A stretch of DNA of 64,000 bases from Cupriavidus basilensis OR16 (GCF_000243095.1 NZ_AHJE01000031.1:1-64000); one strand, 5' to 3'. Counted from the stretch's first letter, positions 1 through 9,880 are shown. Numbers and translations are program-made. The notes: generated by a model from the letters alone, not told the origin.

Positions 1-301
1 AATTTACTGCGTCCAAATGTAGTGCTCACTACATCAGTGCGAACTTGCGCCAGGACGATGCAGCAGCGCACCTGCAGAGGGATTTCCCTGCTAGACATTG
101 CTGGAATCGCCGCCACAGGCCGCGGATACGGCCCTTCCCGGCGATGGCCTGACTCTTGCATATTCTTAGATGTCGAACTTATCTTGACAAGGTTTCATCC
201 GGTGCTAGCATTGTCTCTGTACTTCGATATCTAATAATATTGCCTGAGGACGTGCGAGGCACAGTCGACGAAATGGGACCAAGAGAAAGAAGAGGATGTC
301 C
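1..301. other. Upstream region with palindrome and possible promoter
   Basis: No convincing gene is seen here. Bases 17-34 form a perfect inverted repeat (ATGTAGTG, CT spacer, CACTACAT), the size of a dimeric-regulator operator. A plausible sigma70 promoter follows: TTGACA at 184-189, 16 bases, then TAGCAT at 206-211, pointing toward the first gene. The reading frame over 22-234 has no recognisable product and lacks a ribosome binding site. Confidence 0.4.
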
Positions 302-2458
302 ATGAAAAACCCCGAGACCTGGAACGACACATGCACAAGCAGCCTGGAAGCGTCCAGTTATCTGAATCGCGCCGGGCCATCGGCGTTGGCGGCGGTCTCC
401 ATCACGCCGGGTAGGCCCATGCAGGATGCCGGCACCTTCTTCCTCGTGGTTGGTCCTAGCGGCGCGGGCAAGGACTCGTTGATGGACGGCGCCAGGGCGG
501 CGCTGCTGGCCGATCCGCGCTATGTGTTTGCCAGGCGCGTCATTACCCGGCCGACGGGCTCGCCGGGCGAGGACCATGAAGGCGTGACGGAGAACGAATT
601 CTCGGCGCGCGAGGCGGCCAACGCCTTCCTGATCACGTGGGCGGCGCATGGCTTGCGCTATGGCTTGCCGGCCAGCCTGCTCGGTGAGCTGGAGCGCGGC
701 CGGCATGTCATCGCCAACGGCTCGCGCGGCATTGCCGCCGCGCTCGCTGGCCAGTTGCGCAATGTCGTCGTCATCCATGTCACGGCGCCGCTGCAGGTGT
801 TGGCGCAGCGCATTGCCGCGCGCGGCCGGGAGTCCGGCGACGCGGTGCTGCGCAGGCTCGAGCGCATGCCCGATCCGATCCCCGCCGGCGTGGCGAGCGT
901 CACTGTATCGAACGACGTGGCCATGGAAGTCGGTATCGCGCGCTTTCTCGAAGCGCTGCGCACGGCGTCGACACCGCTCAAGGCAAGGCGCATGCCGATC
1001 TGCGCCGGCGACGCGCACATTGCCTATGTGTCGCCTGCCGTTGCCGCGGGCCAGACCCGCATGGCCGTGCGCTCGGGAACGATCGAGATCCCCGCGGCCT
1101 TGCATGTGGTCGAGTGCCCGGGCTGGCTGCGGGACGAAGAGATCGGCCTGTCCGACACCCTCTTCGAGCGCCTGGGCGTCGCGCCCGGCAACACCGTGCG
1201 CCTGCGCCGGATTCCCGGCCCAGTCAGCCGCGATGCGCTACGCAAGAAACTGCGCGGCGGCGCCTTGAGCGAGGCCGAGTACGAAGCCGTGCTGCGCGAT
1301 GCGGTGGAGGGCCGCTATACCGAGATCGAGCTGACCGCGTTCCTGGTGGCTGCCTCGCAGCACCTCACCGATGCGGAGGTGGTCAGCGTCGCTCGTGCCC
1401 GCACGCGCTTTGCCCGCCGGATCGACTGGGACGAACCCATCGTGGTGGACAAGCACTCCATGGGTGGCGTGCCGGGCAGCCGCATCACGCTGATCGTGGT
1501 GCCGATCGTTGCGGCGTTCGGGCTCGCGATGCCCAAGACGTCGTCGCGGGCGATCACCTCCGCGGCCGGCACCGCCGAGGCCATGGAGACGGTGGCACGC
1601 GTGGACCTGGACATCGACGACGTGCGCCGCTGCGTGGCGCGGGCGCGCGCCTGCATTGCCTGGAACGGCCGCCTCAATCACTCGGCCATCGACGATGTGA
1701 TGAATGCCATCACGCGCCCGCTCGGCCTCGACGCCAACCGGTGGTCGGTGGCATCCATCCTCTCCAAGAAATACACCGCGGGCGCAACGCACGTGATCGT
1801 CGACCTGCCCTTCGGCCCGCAGGCGAAGCTCAAGTCGCAAGCCGAAGCGCAGGCGCTGGGCGCCTTGTTCGAAGCGGTGGGCGCCGGGCTGGGCATGCAG
1901 GTGCGCGCATTCGCGACGGACGGCAGCAAACCCATCGGGCGCGGCGTGGGCCCGGCGCTGGAAGTGCGCGACGTGCTGCAGGTACTCAACGGCAGCCCGG
2001 AGGCACCCTCGGACCTGCGCGAGAAGGCCTTGTTCTTTGCCGGGCAGATCCTGTCGTTCGACCCGGCGGTGGGTTCCCCCGCCGAGGGGCGGCGGATTGC
2101 CGGGGAACTGCTCGCCGCAGGGGCCGCAAGCGGCGCCTTCGACCGGATCGTGGCCGCGCAGGGCGCAAGGGCGGCGCCGCATGCACCGGGCAACCATGTA
2201 CGCATCGTGCCTGCCAGCACATCGGGCGTGGTCGCGGACATCGACGGCTTTGCCATCGCCGGCATTGCGCGCAGCGCCGGCGCGCCGCGCCGGCCGGGAG
2301 CCGGCGTGGACTTGCTGTGCACGGTGGGTGAGCGCCTCGTGGCCGGGCAACCGTTGTTCAGGATCCACGCCGAGACCACAGGCGATCTCGAAGCAGGTGT
2401 ACAGGCCCACGCGGCGGCTGAACTCGCCGGCCCACCGATTCGTATCAGGCCGGACTAG
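302..2458 (+). CDS. phnN: PhnN ribose 1,5-bisphosphokinase fused to AMP-phosphorylase-like enzyme
   Basis: One uninterrupted reading frame joins two enzymes. About residues 42-225 are a PhnN-type kinase with a P-loop (GPSGAGKD), which in the family converts ribose 1,5-bisphosphate plus ATP to PRPP. From about residue 228 the protein matches NMP/AMP phosphorylases of the thymidine phosphorylase superfamily, including the extra N-terminal domain, the [10 protein letters not shown] loop, the [18 protein letters not shown] stretch and SKKYTAGA. That family makes ribose 1,5-bisphosphate from AMP and phosphate, so the fusion would chain both steps (inference). No C-P lyase phn genes adjoin it. The ATG at 302 sits 6 bases after AGAAGAGG; the ATG at 296 abuts this site. 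An ATG at 419 would give a usual PhnN start, so the first 40 residues are uncertain. Confidence 0.85.
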   Translation: MKNPETWNDTCTSSLEASSYLNRAGPSALAAVSITPGRPMQDAGTFFLVVGPSGAGKDSLMDGARAALLADPRYVFARRVITRPTGSPGEDHEGVTENEFSAREAANAFLITWAAHGLRYGLPASLLGELERGRHVIANGSRGIAAALAGQLRNVVVIHVTAPLQVLAQRIAARGRESGDAVLRRLERMPDPIPAGVASVTVSNDVAMEVGIARFLEALRTASTPLKARRMPICAGDAHIAYVSPAVAAGQTRMAVRSGTIEIPAALHVVECPGWLRDEEIGLSDTLFERLGVAPGNTVRLRRIPGPVSRDALRKKLRGGALSEAEYEAVLRDAVEGRYTEIELTAFLVAASQHLTDAEVVSVARARTRFARRIDWDEPIVVDKHSMGGVPGSRITLIVVPIVAAFGLAMPKTSSRAITSAAGTAEAMETVARVDLDIDDVRRCVARARACIAWNGRLNHSAIDDVMNAITRPLGLDANRWSVASILSKKYTAGATHVIVDLPFGPQAKLKSQAEAQALGALFEAVGAGLGMQVRAFATDGSKPIGRGVGPALEVRDVLQVLNGSPEAPSDLREKALFFAGQILSFDPAVGSPAEGRRIAGELLAAGAASGAFDRIVAAQGARAAPHAPGNHVRIVPASTSGVVADIDGFAIAGIARSAGAPRRPGAGVDLLCTVGERLVAGQPLFRIHAETTGDLEAGVQAHAAAELAGPPIRIRPD

Positions 2459-2530
2459 CAGCGGTGGCCTTGCGCGCCGCCCTGCGCTGCCGCCCTGCTC
2501 TATCATTTCCTTCAACCGATGAGGCAACAA

Positions 2531-3523
2531 ATGACTTCCTTATCCGTGGTACGCAGTCTCGCATCGCTCTCCTTGCTGGGGGCCACGCTGTTCGGCCTGC
2601 CCGCGCAAGCGAGCGCCAATATCGGCGGCGACTTTCCACAAAAGCCGATCCGGCTGGTGGTGACGTTCCCGGCGGGCGGGGGAACCGACACGCTGGCACG
2701 GGTGATCGGCACGGAGGTGGGCCGCAGCCTGGGCCAGCCTGTGGTGGTCGACAACCGGCCAGGTGCGAGCGGCAACATCGGCGCCGAGTTCGTCGCCAAG
2801 AGCCCATCGGACGGCTATACCTTGCTGGTGGTCAACAGCAGCTTTGCCATCAATCCCGGTGTATTCCGCAACCTGCAGTTCGATCCGGACAAGGACTTCA
2901 GCGCGGTGATCTCGGTGGCGTCCGTGCCATCCGTCATCGCCGTACCCGTTTCTTCCAAGATCCAGACGTTCAATGACCTGCTCGCAGCCGGGCGCTCGGG
3001 CAAGCCGCCGACCTATGCCTCCTGTGGCAACGGCACGCCGCAGCACCTTGCTGGTGAACTGCTCAAGATCTCGGCCAGGATCGACCTGCTGCATGTGCCT
3101 TACAAGGGTTGCGCTCCGGCGCTCGCCGACGTGCTCGGCGGCCAGGCCGACGTCAGCATCAACACGCTCAGCAACACGGTGCCTTACCTCAAGGCCAACA
3201 AGCTGCGCGCGCTGGCCGTCACCTCCAAAGGCCGGTCGCCGCTGCTGCCCGGCGTGGCCTCGGTGAGCGAGCTTGGGGTCAGTGGCTATGACGTCGACCA
3301 ATGGTTCGGCATCCTGGCCCCGGCGCACACGCCGCCGGACATCGTGCAGAAGCTCAACGCGGCCATCGCCAAGGCCGTCGCCAAGCCGGAGGTCAGGGCC
3401 AATCTCGCCCAACTGGGATTTGCGACCGCCAGCAGCACCCCTGCGGAATTCCAGAAAGTGGTGAACACCGACATCGAACGCTGGAAGAAGCTCGCCGCGC
3501 AGATCGGCCTGCGGGTCGACTAA
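2531..3523 (+). CDS. Bug-family periplasmic substrate-binding protein
   Basis: This is a tripartite tricarboxylate transporter (TctC/Bug) solute-binding protein of 330 residues, a normal length. A Sec signal peptide (cleavage near ALPAQASA) is followed by the family start KPIRLVVTFPAGGGTDTLAR, the VVVDNRPGASGNIGAE segment and the VPYKGCAPALADVLGGQAD segment that lines the ligand site. The ATG at 2531 follows an AGG seven bases upstream; an in-frame ATG at 2519 lacks a site. It lies 72 bases after the fusion enzyme on the same strand and may be cotranscribed, but no membrane subunits (TctA/TctB) are nearby, as is usual for Bug proteins. The ligand cannot be told from sequence. Confidence 0.9.
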   Translation: MTSLSVVRSLASLSLLGATLFGLPAQASANIGGDFPQKPIRLVVTFPAGGGTDTLARVIGTEVGRSLGQPVVVDNRPGASGNIGAEFVAKSPSDGYTLLVVNSSFAINPGVFRNLQFDPDKDFSAVISVASVPSVIAVPVSSKIQTFNDLLAAGRSGKPPTYASCGNGTPQHLAGELLKISARIDLLHVPYKGCAPALADVLGGQADVSINTLSNTVPYLKANKLRALAVTSKGRSPLLPGVASVSELGVSGYDVDQWFGILAPAHTPPDIVQKLNAAIAKAVAKPEVRANLAQLGFATASSTPAEFQKVVNTDIERWKKLAAQIGLRVD

Positions 3524-3660
3524 GCCCGGCAACATGCCTGCGGAAGCCCGTTAAGGCTCGCCAGGGCCAGCACAGACCACGGGACAACGCGCGCCGCCCG
3601 CCCCACCCAATCCCATTGCAGCATCGCTACGCCACGGCCGTCACGGATCCCGTGCGACCG

Positions 3661-3696
3661 CTTGCGCCTTGCACTTGCACTTGCACTTGGCGCAAG
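3661..3696 (+). repeat. Hairpin enclosing TTGCAC tandem repeat
   Basis: CTTGCGCC (3661-3668) and GGCGCAAG (3689-3696) pair perfectly around a 20-base loop made of three TTGCAC units. It lies in the 508-base gap between the Bug gene and feoA, where I see no gene. It has no T-tract, so it is not a classic terminator. Confidence 0.5.
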
Positions 3697-3954
3697 GAAA
3701 AGACGTCATAGGCAACGCCGGGGCCGGCGGTTATGCATTCGCGCGGGCCAAGGTTTCTGTGCCTTGCGGTCCGCCGCACCGCACGGAAGGCGCGGCACCC
3801 GCACAGGGTGCCGCCCGTCAGGCGCAACGGGATGTTGCGTGACGTGCGCTTACGGCGATTGCCGCACCGCCAGCCTTGCCGTGCGTCATGCATGCGCGCT
3901 GATAGCACGGCGGCTCGAAATCAAAACGCCCGCATGCAAATCAGCTACAATAGG

Positions 3955-3966
3955 AACGATTTTCAT
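3955..3966 (-). promoter_or_regulatory. Candidate Fur box upstream of feoA
   Basis: Read on the minus strand this is ATGAAAATCGTT, which matches the core of the Fur consensus (ATGATAATCATT) at 10 of 12 bases. It lies about 65 bases before the feoA start, in an AT-rich patch suited to a promoter. Iron repression of feoAB through Fur is known in other proteobacteria; the assignment here is by similarity only. Confidence 0.4.
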
Positions 3967-4031
3967 TTACCAACCCTGGTGTGAGTTTGCCGACCGCGTG
4001 CCGTGCCTCGCGCCAACGGACTGGAAGCCAC

Positions 4032-4337
4032 ATGCGGTTGTCTGAACTTCCGCGGCGCACCGCCGCTGTCATTGTGTCGATCGATGACAATTCTCCTAAC
4101 GATCCGATAGCACGCCGCCTGCGCGAACTCGGCTTTGTGCCGGGCGAAGCCGTGCAGGTCATCGCGCTGGGACCGTTCGGCATGGATCCCCTTGTCGCCC
4201 AGGTGGGCTTTACCCGGTTTGCCTTGCGCCGCGCCGAAGCGGCCCGCATTACCGTGGAAGCGCTTAGCGCCTCCGTCTCCAGCATCACGCCGGCAGTGCA
4301 GCCCGACGCACCCGCCGCCAAACGCTCCGCTGCCTGA
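4032..4337 (+). CDS. feoA: FeoA ferrous iron transport protein
   Basis: This 101-residue protein is a FeoA SH3-like domain: MRLSELPRRTAAVIVSI, then RRLRELGFVPGEAVQVI and a hydrophobic PLVAQVGFTRFALRRAEA segment. FeoA is a small cytoplasmic partner of the FeoB iron(II) permease. The ATG at 4032 follows GGAAG and matches the usual FeoA start; an in-frame ATG at 3981 would add 17 residues unlike the family. It is followed 19 bases later by feoB. A possible Fur box lies upstream. The gene is intact although feoB is not. Confidence 0.9.
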   Translation: MRLSELPRRTAAVIVSIDDNSPNDPIARRLRELGFVPGEAVQVIALGPFGMDPLVAQVGFTRFALRRAEAARITVEALSASVSSITPAVQPDAPAAKRSAA

Positions 4338-4356
4338 CCGGGCACTTGCCAAGAAT

Positions 4357-6077
4357 ATGTCTGTCGCCACCCCGACTTCCGCTTCCCAGCGTCCCGTTTT
4401 GCGCGTTGCGCTGGTGGGCAATCCCAATTGCGGCAAGACCGCGCTGTTCAACCGCCTGACCGGCAGCCGCCAGAAGGTGGCCAACTACGCCGGCGTCACC
4501 GTCGAGCGCAAGGAAGGCCATTTTGTCTCTCCGGCCGGCCGCCAGGTGCGTGTGCTCGACCTGCCGGGCGCCTATAGCCTGCACGCGGCCAGCCTCGATG
4601 AAGCCATCACGCGCGATGTCTGCCTGGGCAAGCGCCCGGGCGAGCCGCGCCCCGACCTGCTGGTATCGGTGGTGGATGCCACCAACCTGCGCCTGCACCT
4701 GCGCTTCGTGCTGGAGCTGCGCCGGCTCGGCCTGCCGATGGTGCTGGTGCTCAATATGAGCGATGCCGCGGCCAAGCGCGGCATCCATATCGACCACGAC
4801 AAGCTGGCCGCCGCGCTCGGCGTGCCGGTGGTCCGGACGATTGCCGTCAAGCGCGATGGCGCGGCCAGCTTGCCGGCCTCGCTTGATGCCGGCCTTGCCG
4901 GAAGTGCCGGTGGCAGCTCCCGAGCCGGCATCCGACCTGGATGTGCACCAGGAGGTCAAGCGCCTGCTGGATGCCGCCGTGACCATGCCGGCACGCACCG
5001 CGGCCATGGACGATCGTCTCGACCGCATCCTGCTGCATCCTGTGTTCGGCCTGGTGATCCTGGCCGTGCTGCTGTTCCTGATGTTCCAGGCGGTGTTCTC
5101 CTGGGCCGCGCCGCTGATGGACGGCATCGAGGGCGGCGTGCACTGGTTTGGCGAGATCGTCGGCAGCCACCTGCCTGAGGGCATGCTGCGCAGCCTGCTG
5201 GTGGACGGCCTGATCGCCGGCCTGGGTGCCGTCGTCGTGTTCCTGCCGCAGATCCTGATCCTGTTCCTGTTCATCCTGACGCTGGAAGAATCCGGCTACC
5301 TGCCGCGCGCCGCCTTCCTGCTCGACCGCCTGATGATGGGTGCCGGCTTGTCCGGCCGCTCCTTTATCCCGCTGCTCTCCAGCTTTGCCTGCGCGATTCC
5401 CGGCATCATGGCCACGGCTGTTCGTCCTCTATGTGGCAGGCATCGTGAGCGCGCTGGTGGTGGCGTACGTGCTGAAGTATTTCCGCCGCGACCGCACCGA
5501 CCACCCGCTGATGATGGAGCTGCCCTCGTACCGCATCCCCAATGCGCGCGACGTGGCGATCGGGCTGTGGGAGCGTGCCCGCATCTTCCTGTCCCGCGTG
5601 GGCAAGGTGATCCTGACGCTGACGGTGGTGCTGTGGTTCCTGGCCACGTTCCCGTCCCCGCCCGACGGCGCCACCGCCCCGGCCATCGACTACAGCTTCG
5701 CCGGCATGATCGGCCGGGCGCTGGAGCATGTTTTCGCCCCGATCGGCTTCAACTGGCAGATCTGCATCGCGCTGGTGCCGGGCCTGGCCGCGCGTGAAGT
5801 GGCCGTGGGCGCGCTGGCCACCGTCTATGCGCTGTCCGGCAGCGAGGATGCCATGGCCAGCCAGCTGGTGCCGATGATCGCCGCGCAGTGGTCGCTGGCC
5901 ACCGCGCTGTCGCTGCTGGCCTGGTACGTGTTCGCGCCGCAGTGCATCTCCACGATGGCGGTGATCCGGCGCGAGACCGGCTCCTGGAAGGTGATGGCCG
6001 CCTCGACGGCCTATCTGGCGGGCCTGGGCTACCTGGCTGCCTTTGCCACGTACCACATCACCCTGATGCTGAGCTAA
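4357..6077 (+). pseudogene. feoB: FeoB ferrous iron permease, broken by frameshift and internal deletion
   Basis: The N-terminal G domain is clear (GNPNCGKT G1 motif, DLPGAYSL G3 region, LVLNMSD G4 region). Near 4891 the frame changes: one extra G in the run after GATGCC moves the coding frame, and the next segment (PEVPVAAPEP, then NFeoB linker and the first Gate membrane helices to SFACAIPGIMAT) reads in another frame. Near 5414-5418 the sequence jumps from IMAT directly to LFVLYVAGIVSALVVAYV in the third frame. About 45 residues that other FeoB proteins have here (the TRTI...RDRL...MTCSARLPVY region) are missing. The C-terminal membrane part then runs to a normal stop. As written, no functional permease can be made; sequence error is possible for the single G but does not explain the missing segment. 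Confidence 0.85.
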
Positions 6078-6095
6078 AGCGGGGACATTGCAGCC

Positions 6096-6416
6096 ATGAG
6101 CCTCTACCACGCCTTTGAAACCCTGCTGGTGCCGCTGATCGTGCTGGCCTGCACGCTCTCCGTGCTGGCGCGCTATGCACCGCGCACCCGGGAACGGATC
6201 AAGAGCACGCTGGCGGCGCGCCTGGGTGGCGCCGCTGCCACCGGCTGGCGCCAGCGCGCGGTGGCCTGGCTGGCGCCGCAGGCCGCGGCCGGCTGCGCCA
6301 GCGGCTGCGACAGCGGGGGCTGCAATACCTGCGGCTCGAGCACCACCGACAGCGCGCAGCCAGTGCCCGGCAGCCAGGCCGGCGAGCAGGTCATCCGCTT
6401 CGTGGCCAAGCGCTGA
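6096..6416 (+). CDS. Small Cys-rich membrane protein associated with FeoB
   Basis: The 106-residue product has one N-terminal membrane helix (LLVPLIVLACTLSVLA) followed by a basic, Ala-rich cytoplasmic stretch and a Cys cluster, GCASGCDSGGCNTCGSS. It starts 18 bases after the feoB stop. Small membrane proteins with a C-terminal Cys motif commonly follow feoB in proteobacteria and are thought to assist Fe(II) uptake or sense iron/redox state; that is family knowledge, and the exact role is not settled. The gene itself is intact despite the damage to feoB. Confidence 0.75.
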   Translation: MSLYHAFETLLVPLIVLACTLSVLARYAPRTRERIKSTLAARLGGAAATGWRQRAVAWLAPQAAAGCASGCDSGGCNTCGSSTTDSAQPVPGSQAGEQVIRFVAKR

Positions 6417-6455
6417 TTCGCACCAAAACCCATCGCGCACCGGGTTTTTGATCCA

Positions 6456-6471
6456 CGCAGAAACGGGTACG
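6456..6471 (-). repeat. Copy of the CGTACCCGTTTCTGCG intergenic repeat
   Basis: On the minus strand this reads CGTACCCGTTTCTGCG, the same 16 bases found three times at 44068-44161. With its third copy there it shares 19 bases (GCGTACCCGTTTCTGCGTG), and the sequence before it (GCGCGAACCCAAG) resembles that before the first copy (GCGCAACCAAA). It lies just after the Cys-rich gene. Confidence 0.7.
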
Positions 6472-6779
6472 CCTTGGGTTCGCCGCGCAGGTCCACAGCA
6501 TCTGCGGCACCCACATCCCCCCGTATTTCCCACTCCCTCGATGCCGCAGGCAGTACCCCTGCGGGGTCGCGGCAATACCCGGCCATCGCGTGCCACGCCA
6601 AATCCATCCGAATGATGCCCAATGGGAGGCGGCCCGGCGCGGCTGTCCTTGACGCCCGTTCGCGTTCTCGACTATTCTTGCCCGATGCCGGCCACCGGAA
6701 CGGTGCTCGGCATGCATGACAAGTTATCGACGAACCTTGGCAAGCCGCGTCATCCGCGCCGATTTCCGCACACCACACA

Positions 6780-6962
6780 ATGCACCAAGCCACCTGCTCC
6801 CACCGCCGCGCCGCCGATGCCTCCCGCATCGCTGCAGCCGCGCGCGTGCCGGCAGCAGGTCGCGCGCTGGGTACCGCCATTGCTCTCATCGCACCGGCCC
6901 TGTCGGCGCCGCGTCTGCCCGCCTCGCTACAGCTAGACCTACTGATCGGTTGCCGGGCCTAG
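6780..6962 (+). promoter_or_regulatory. Putative leucine leader peptide of leuA
   Basis: A frame ending at 6962 finishes with L-P-A-S-L-Q-L-D-L-L-I-G-C-R-A. Five leucines fall in eight codons (6930-6950), three of them CTA, a codon that is rare in such GC-rich genes but typical of leu leader peptides, where ribosome stalling reports scarcity of charged tRNA-Leu. The ATG at 6780 gives a 60-residue product but has no clear ribosome binding site, so the true start may be further in. A terminator-like hairpin begins 7 bases after the stop and leuA starts at 7115. Confidence 0.5.
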
Positions 6963-6968
6963 TGCCTA

Positions 6969-7001
6969 GTGGCAGTTCGGCAGCCTCGCGCCACCCTTTT
7001 T
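6969..7001 (+). terminator. Putative attenuator terminator before leuA
   Basis: GTGGC (6969-6973) pairs with GCCAC (6990-6994) and is followed by CC and five T residues (6997-7001), a compact intrinsic terminator. A competing pairing is also present: CTAGTGC (6959-6965), which overlaps the leader stop codon, is complementary to GCACTAG (7004-7010). Mutually exclusive folds around a Leu-rich reading frame are what transcription attenuation needs. The remaining 6417-6780 stretch holds no gene that I can support. Confidence 0.5.
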
Positions 7002-7114
7002 CCGCACTAGCTTTCCGACGCCTTCGCTTCTGAGCGTTTCCACGCCTTGGCGAGGTCGCGTCTTATGCCTTGTGCCTTGTGTCTTGCATCTTCCCGCGAG
7101 GAAGGAGAACCGTC

Positions 7115-8815
7115 ATGATGTTGCGCAACCCCGCCACCAAATACCGCCCTGCCACCGCCGTGGATATCGCCGACCGAACCTGGCCCGCCAAGCGCATCAC
7201 GCGCGCCCCGGTCTGGATGAGCACGGATCTGCGCGATGGCAACCAGGCCCTGATCGAACCAATGAACCCGCAGCGCAAGCTCCGATTCTTCGAGCAGTTG
7301 GTCAAGATCGGCCTGAAACAGATTGAGGTGGCGTTCCCCTCGGCCTCGCAGACCGATTTCGATTTCGTGCGGATGCTGATCGACGAAGACCGCATTCCGG
7401 ACGACGTGACCATCGTGGTGCTGACGCAGGCGCGCGAAGACCTGATCCGCCGTACCATCGAATCCGTGCGCGGCGCCGCGCGTGCCGTGGTGCATCTCTA
7501 CAACCCCATCGCTCCTGCCTTTCGCCGCATCGTGTTTGGCGCGAGCCGCGAGGAGGTCAAGGAAATCGCACTGGAGGGCACACGCCTGATCAAGGCCCTG
7601 ACCGATGGCATGCCTGAGACCGCATGGAGCTACGAGTACTCGCCCGAGACCTTCAGCATGACCGAGCTGGATTTCTCGCTCGAGGTCTGCGATGCGGTGT
7701 CCGCGATCTGGCAGCCCGGCGCAGTGCGTCCGCTCATTCTCAACCTGCCAACCACGGTGGAATGCAGCACGCCCAATATCTTCGCCGACCAGGTCGAATG
7801 GATGCACCGGCATCTCGCACGGCGCAATGACATTGTGCTGTCGGTCCATCCGCACAACGACCGCGGCACCGCGGTGGCAGCCGCCGAGCTTGCCGTGATG
7901 GCCGGCGCGGACCGCGTGGAAGGCTGCTTGTTCGGCAATGGCGAGCGCACCGGCAATGTCGACCTGGTGACGCTGGCGTTAAATCTCTACACGCAGGGCG
8001 TGGACCCCGAACTCGATTTTTCCGATATCGATGAGGTGCGCCAGTGCGTGGAGGATTGCAACCAGCTTCCCGTGCATCCGCGCCACCCGTATGTGGGCGA
8101 CCTCGTCTTCACGGCCTTCTCGGGCTCGCACCAGGATGCGATACGCAAGGGCTTCGCGCAGCAGAAGGCGGATACGATCTGGGAAGTGCCTTACCTGCCG
8201 ATCGACCCGGCCGACCTTGGCCGCAGCTACGATGCGGTGATCCGCGTGAACAGCCAGTCCGGCAAGGGCGGCATGGCCTACCTGCTGGAACAGGTGCACG
8301 GCATCTATATGCCGCGCCGCCTGCAGATCGAGTTCAGCCGCGCGGTACAGTCGATGACCGACGAAAGCGGGCTCGAAGCCAGTGCCGATGACCTGTATGG
8401 CTTGTTCAAGCGCGAGTATCTCGAACAAGAGGCGCCGCTGCGCTATATCGGCCATCAGATGGTGTCTGGCAGTGACGGTCAGGTAGAGATCGAAGTGGCG
8501 CTGCTGCGCGATGGCGAGCCGTCGAGTGCGCGCGGCCGGGGCAACGGTCCGATCGACGCATTTGTCAGTGCCTTCGTCGGCGCGCTGGACTTGCCGGTGC
8601 GTGTGATGGATTACCACGAGCACGCGCTGGCGTCGGGCGCCAATGCTGCCGCAGCCTGCTATGTGGAAGTGCGTGTTGGCGATTCGGCCACCGGCTTCGG
8701 CGCCGGCATCGACGCCAGTATCGTCACCGCATCGCTCAAGGCCGTGGTGTCGGGCGTGAACCGTCACCTGCGTGCCGCCAGCCAGTCGCAACGCGAGCAA
8801 GCGCTGGCCGACTGA
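7115..8815 (+). CDS. leuA: 2-isopropylmalate synthase, long form
   Basis: The 566-residue enzyme condenses acetyl-CoA with 2-oxoisovalerate, the first committed step of leucine synthesis. The TIM-barrel catalytic domain carries [11 protein letters not shown] (metal-binding Asp and catalytic Arg), the [12 protein letters not shown] metal-binding histidines and the [11 protein letters not shown] glycine-rich loop; a linker and C-terminal leucine-binding regulatory domain follow. The ATG at 7115 lies eight bases after AAGGAGA; a second ATG follows at once. The product is of the longer class found in many proteobacteria. Upstream lie a possible leader peptide and attenuator, so control by leucine is likely both at transcription and by allosteric inhibition. 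Confidence 0.95.
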   Translation: MMLRNPATKYRPATAVDIADRTWPAKRITRAPVWMSTDLRDGNQALIEPMNPQRKLRFFEQLVKIGLKQIEVAFPSASQTDFDFVRMLIDEDRIPDDVTIVVLTQAREDLIRRTIESVRGAARAVVHLYNPIAPAFRRIVFGASREEVKEIALEGTRLIKALTDGMPETAWSYEYSPETFSMTELDFSLEVCDAVSAIWQPGAVRPLILNLPTTVECSTPNIFADQVEWMHRHLARRNDIVLSVHPHNDRGTAVAAAELAVMAGADRVEGCLFGNGERTGNVDLVTLALNLYTQGVDPELDFSDIDEVRQCVEDCNQLPVHPRHPYVGDLVFTAFSGSHQDAIRKGFAQQKADTIWEVPYLPIDPADLGRSYDAVIRVNSQSGKGGMAYLLEQVHGIYMPRRLQIEFSRAVQSMTDESGLEASADDLYGLFKREYLEQEAPLRYIGHQMVSGSDGQVEIEVALLRDGEPSSARGRGNGPIDAFVSAFVGALDLPVRVMDYHEHALASGANAAAACYVEVRVGDSATGFGAGIDASIVTASLKAVVSGVNRHLRAASQSQREQALAD

Positions 8816-8864
8816 TGCCGGATGCCGGCCACGCCCGGGCGCAACGCCCCGGCGCGGAAAAACC

Positions 8865-8892
8865 GGTGTGCCCCGCCCCCACGGGGCACACC
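8865..8892. terminator. Hairpin after leuA
   Basis: GGTGTGCCCCG and CGGGGCACACC form an 11-bp perfect stem around CCCCCA, 50 bases after the leuA stop. There is no T-run, so it is either a Rho-assisted end or a 3' stabilising hairpin. The rest of 8893-9205 shows no gene. Confidence 0.55.
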
Positions 8893-9205
8893 CGGAAAGA
8901 CGCCCTTGCGGGACGCCCACGACATGCTCATCGTTTGACTGTGCACACAGCGTAAGGCGCACGCACGCTTGTCGCCACGAATATTTGCGCATGTCCTTAG
9001 ACGCCAGGCCCGGAATTGGAAATGCGCAAGCTGGCTGCGCGGCTCGTGCGCAAACGGTGCAACGCACACCGGGTACTGTCGCAACGCCGCGACGCATGCG
9101 CATGTGTGCGCCACCGATGCCAATCTTCTTGCTCTCGGTCAAGGCTCGACCGGAAACGCTCCGCCACACTGTGCGTGAAGTTTCCTAAAACACGAGCCAA
9201 CCATC

Positions 9206-9850
9206 ATGAAGAAGCGCCTGCTTACCCGTCTTTGCACCACCGCCGTTGCCACCCTTGCCGTGCTCGGCGCCGTTGCCGCAACGCCCGCCGCTGCCGCCGA
9301 TGAAGCGCAGGGCAACTGGATGGTGCGCCTGCGCGGCACCTATCTCGACATGGCCGGCAAGTCGGACCCGATCGGCGGCGTTGGTGCCTCGGACCGCATC
9401 ACGGTCAACAACAAGTGGATTCCGGAACTCGATGTCACCTACTTCTTCACGCCGCACATCGCCGCCGAGCTGGTGCTGACCGTGCCGCAGAAGCAGAACG
9501 TCTACCTGGATGGCAACAAGATTGGCTCATTCACGCATCTGCCGCCGACGCTGCTGGTGCAATATCACTTCATCCCCAACGGCACCTTCCGCCCCTATGT
9601 GGGCGCGGGCCTGAATTTCACGCGGATCTGGGGTGCCGACATTGCCAACAATGCGCTGTCGCTCGATAGCTGGAGCGTAGCGCCGGCGCTGCAAATCGGC
9701 ATGGACTACAAGCTCACCAAGAACTGGTTCCTCAATGCCGACGTGAAGAAGGTCTGGCTGTCGAGCGACGTCAAGGCGGCCGGCGTGAAGGTCTCGAACG
9801 TGAGCCTGGATCCGTGGCTGTTCAGCATGGGCGTGGGCTACCGCTTCTAA
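9206..9850 (+). CDS. ompW: OmpW-family outer membrane protein
   Basis: The 214-residue protein has a signal peptide (MKKRLLTRLCTTAVATLAVLG, cleaved near AAAADE) and the features of the eight-stranded OmpW barrel: GNWMVRLRGTYLDM, DVTYFFTPHIAAELVL, PPTLLVQYHF, FRPYVGAGLNFT, KLTKNWFLNADVKKVWL and a C-terminal GVGYRF ending in Phe, the outer-membrane assembly signal. OmpW proteins form narrow hydrophobic channels in the outer membrane. The gene stands alone between leuA and a convergent HD-GYP gene. Confidence 0.92.
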   Translation: MKKRLLTRLCTTAVATLAVLGAVAATPAAAADEAQGNWMVRLRGTYLDMAGKSDPIGGVGASDRITVNNKWIPELDVTYFFTPHIAAELVLTVPQKQNVYLDGNKIGSFTHLPPTLLVQYHFIPNGTFRPYVGAGLNFTRIWGADIANNALSLDSWSVAPALQIGMDYKLTKNWFLNADVKKVWLSSDVKAAGVKVSNVSLDPWLFSMGVGYRF

Positions 9851-9880
9851 ACGCGGGACAGCGCCACGCTTGCGCGGCTT

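Noticed and set aside
302..2458. phnN as part of a phosphonate C-P lyase operon
   Set aside because: No phnG-M genes adjoin it, and its fusion partner points to nucleotide metabolism.
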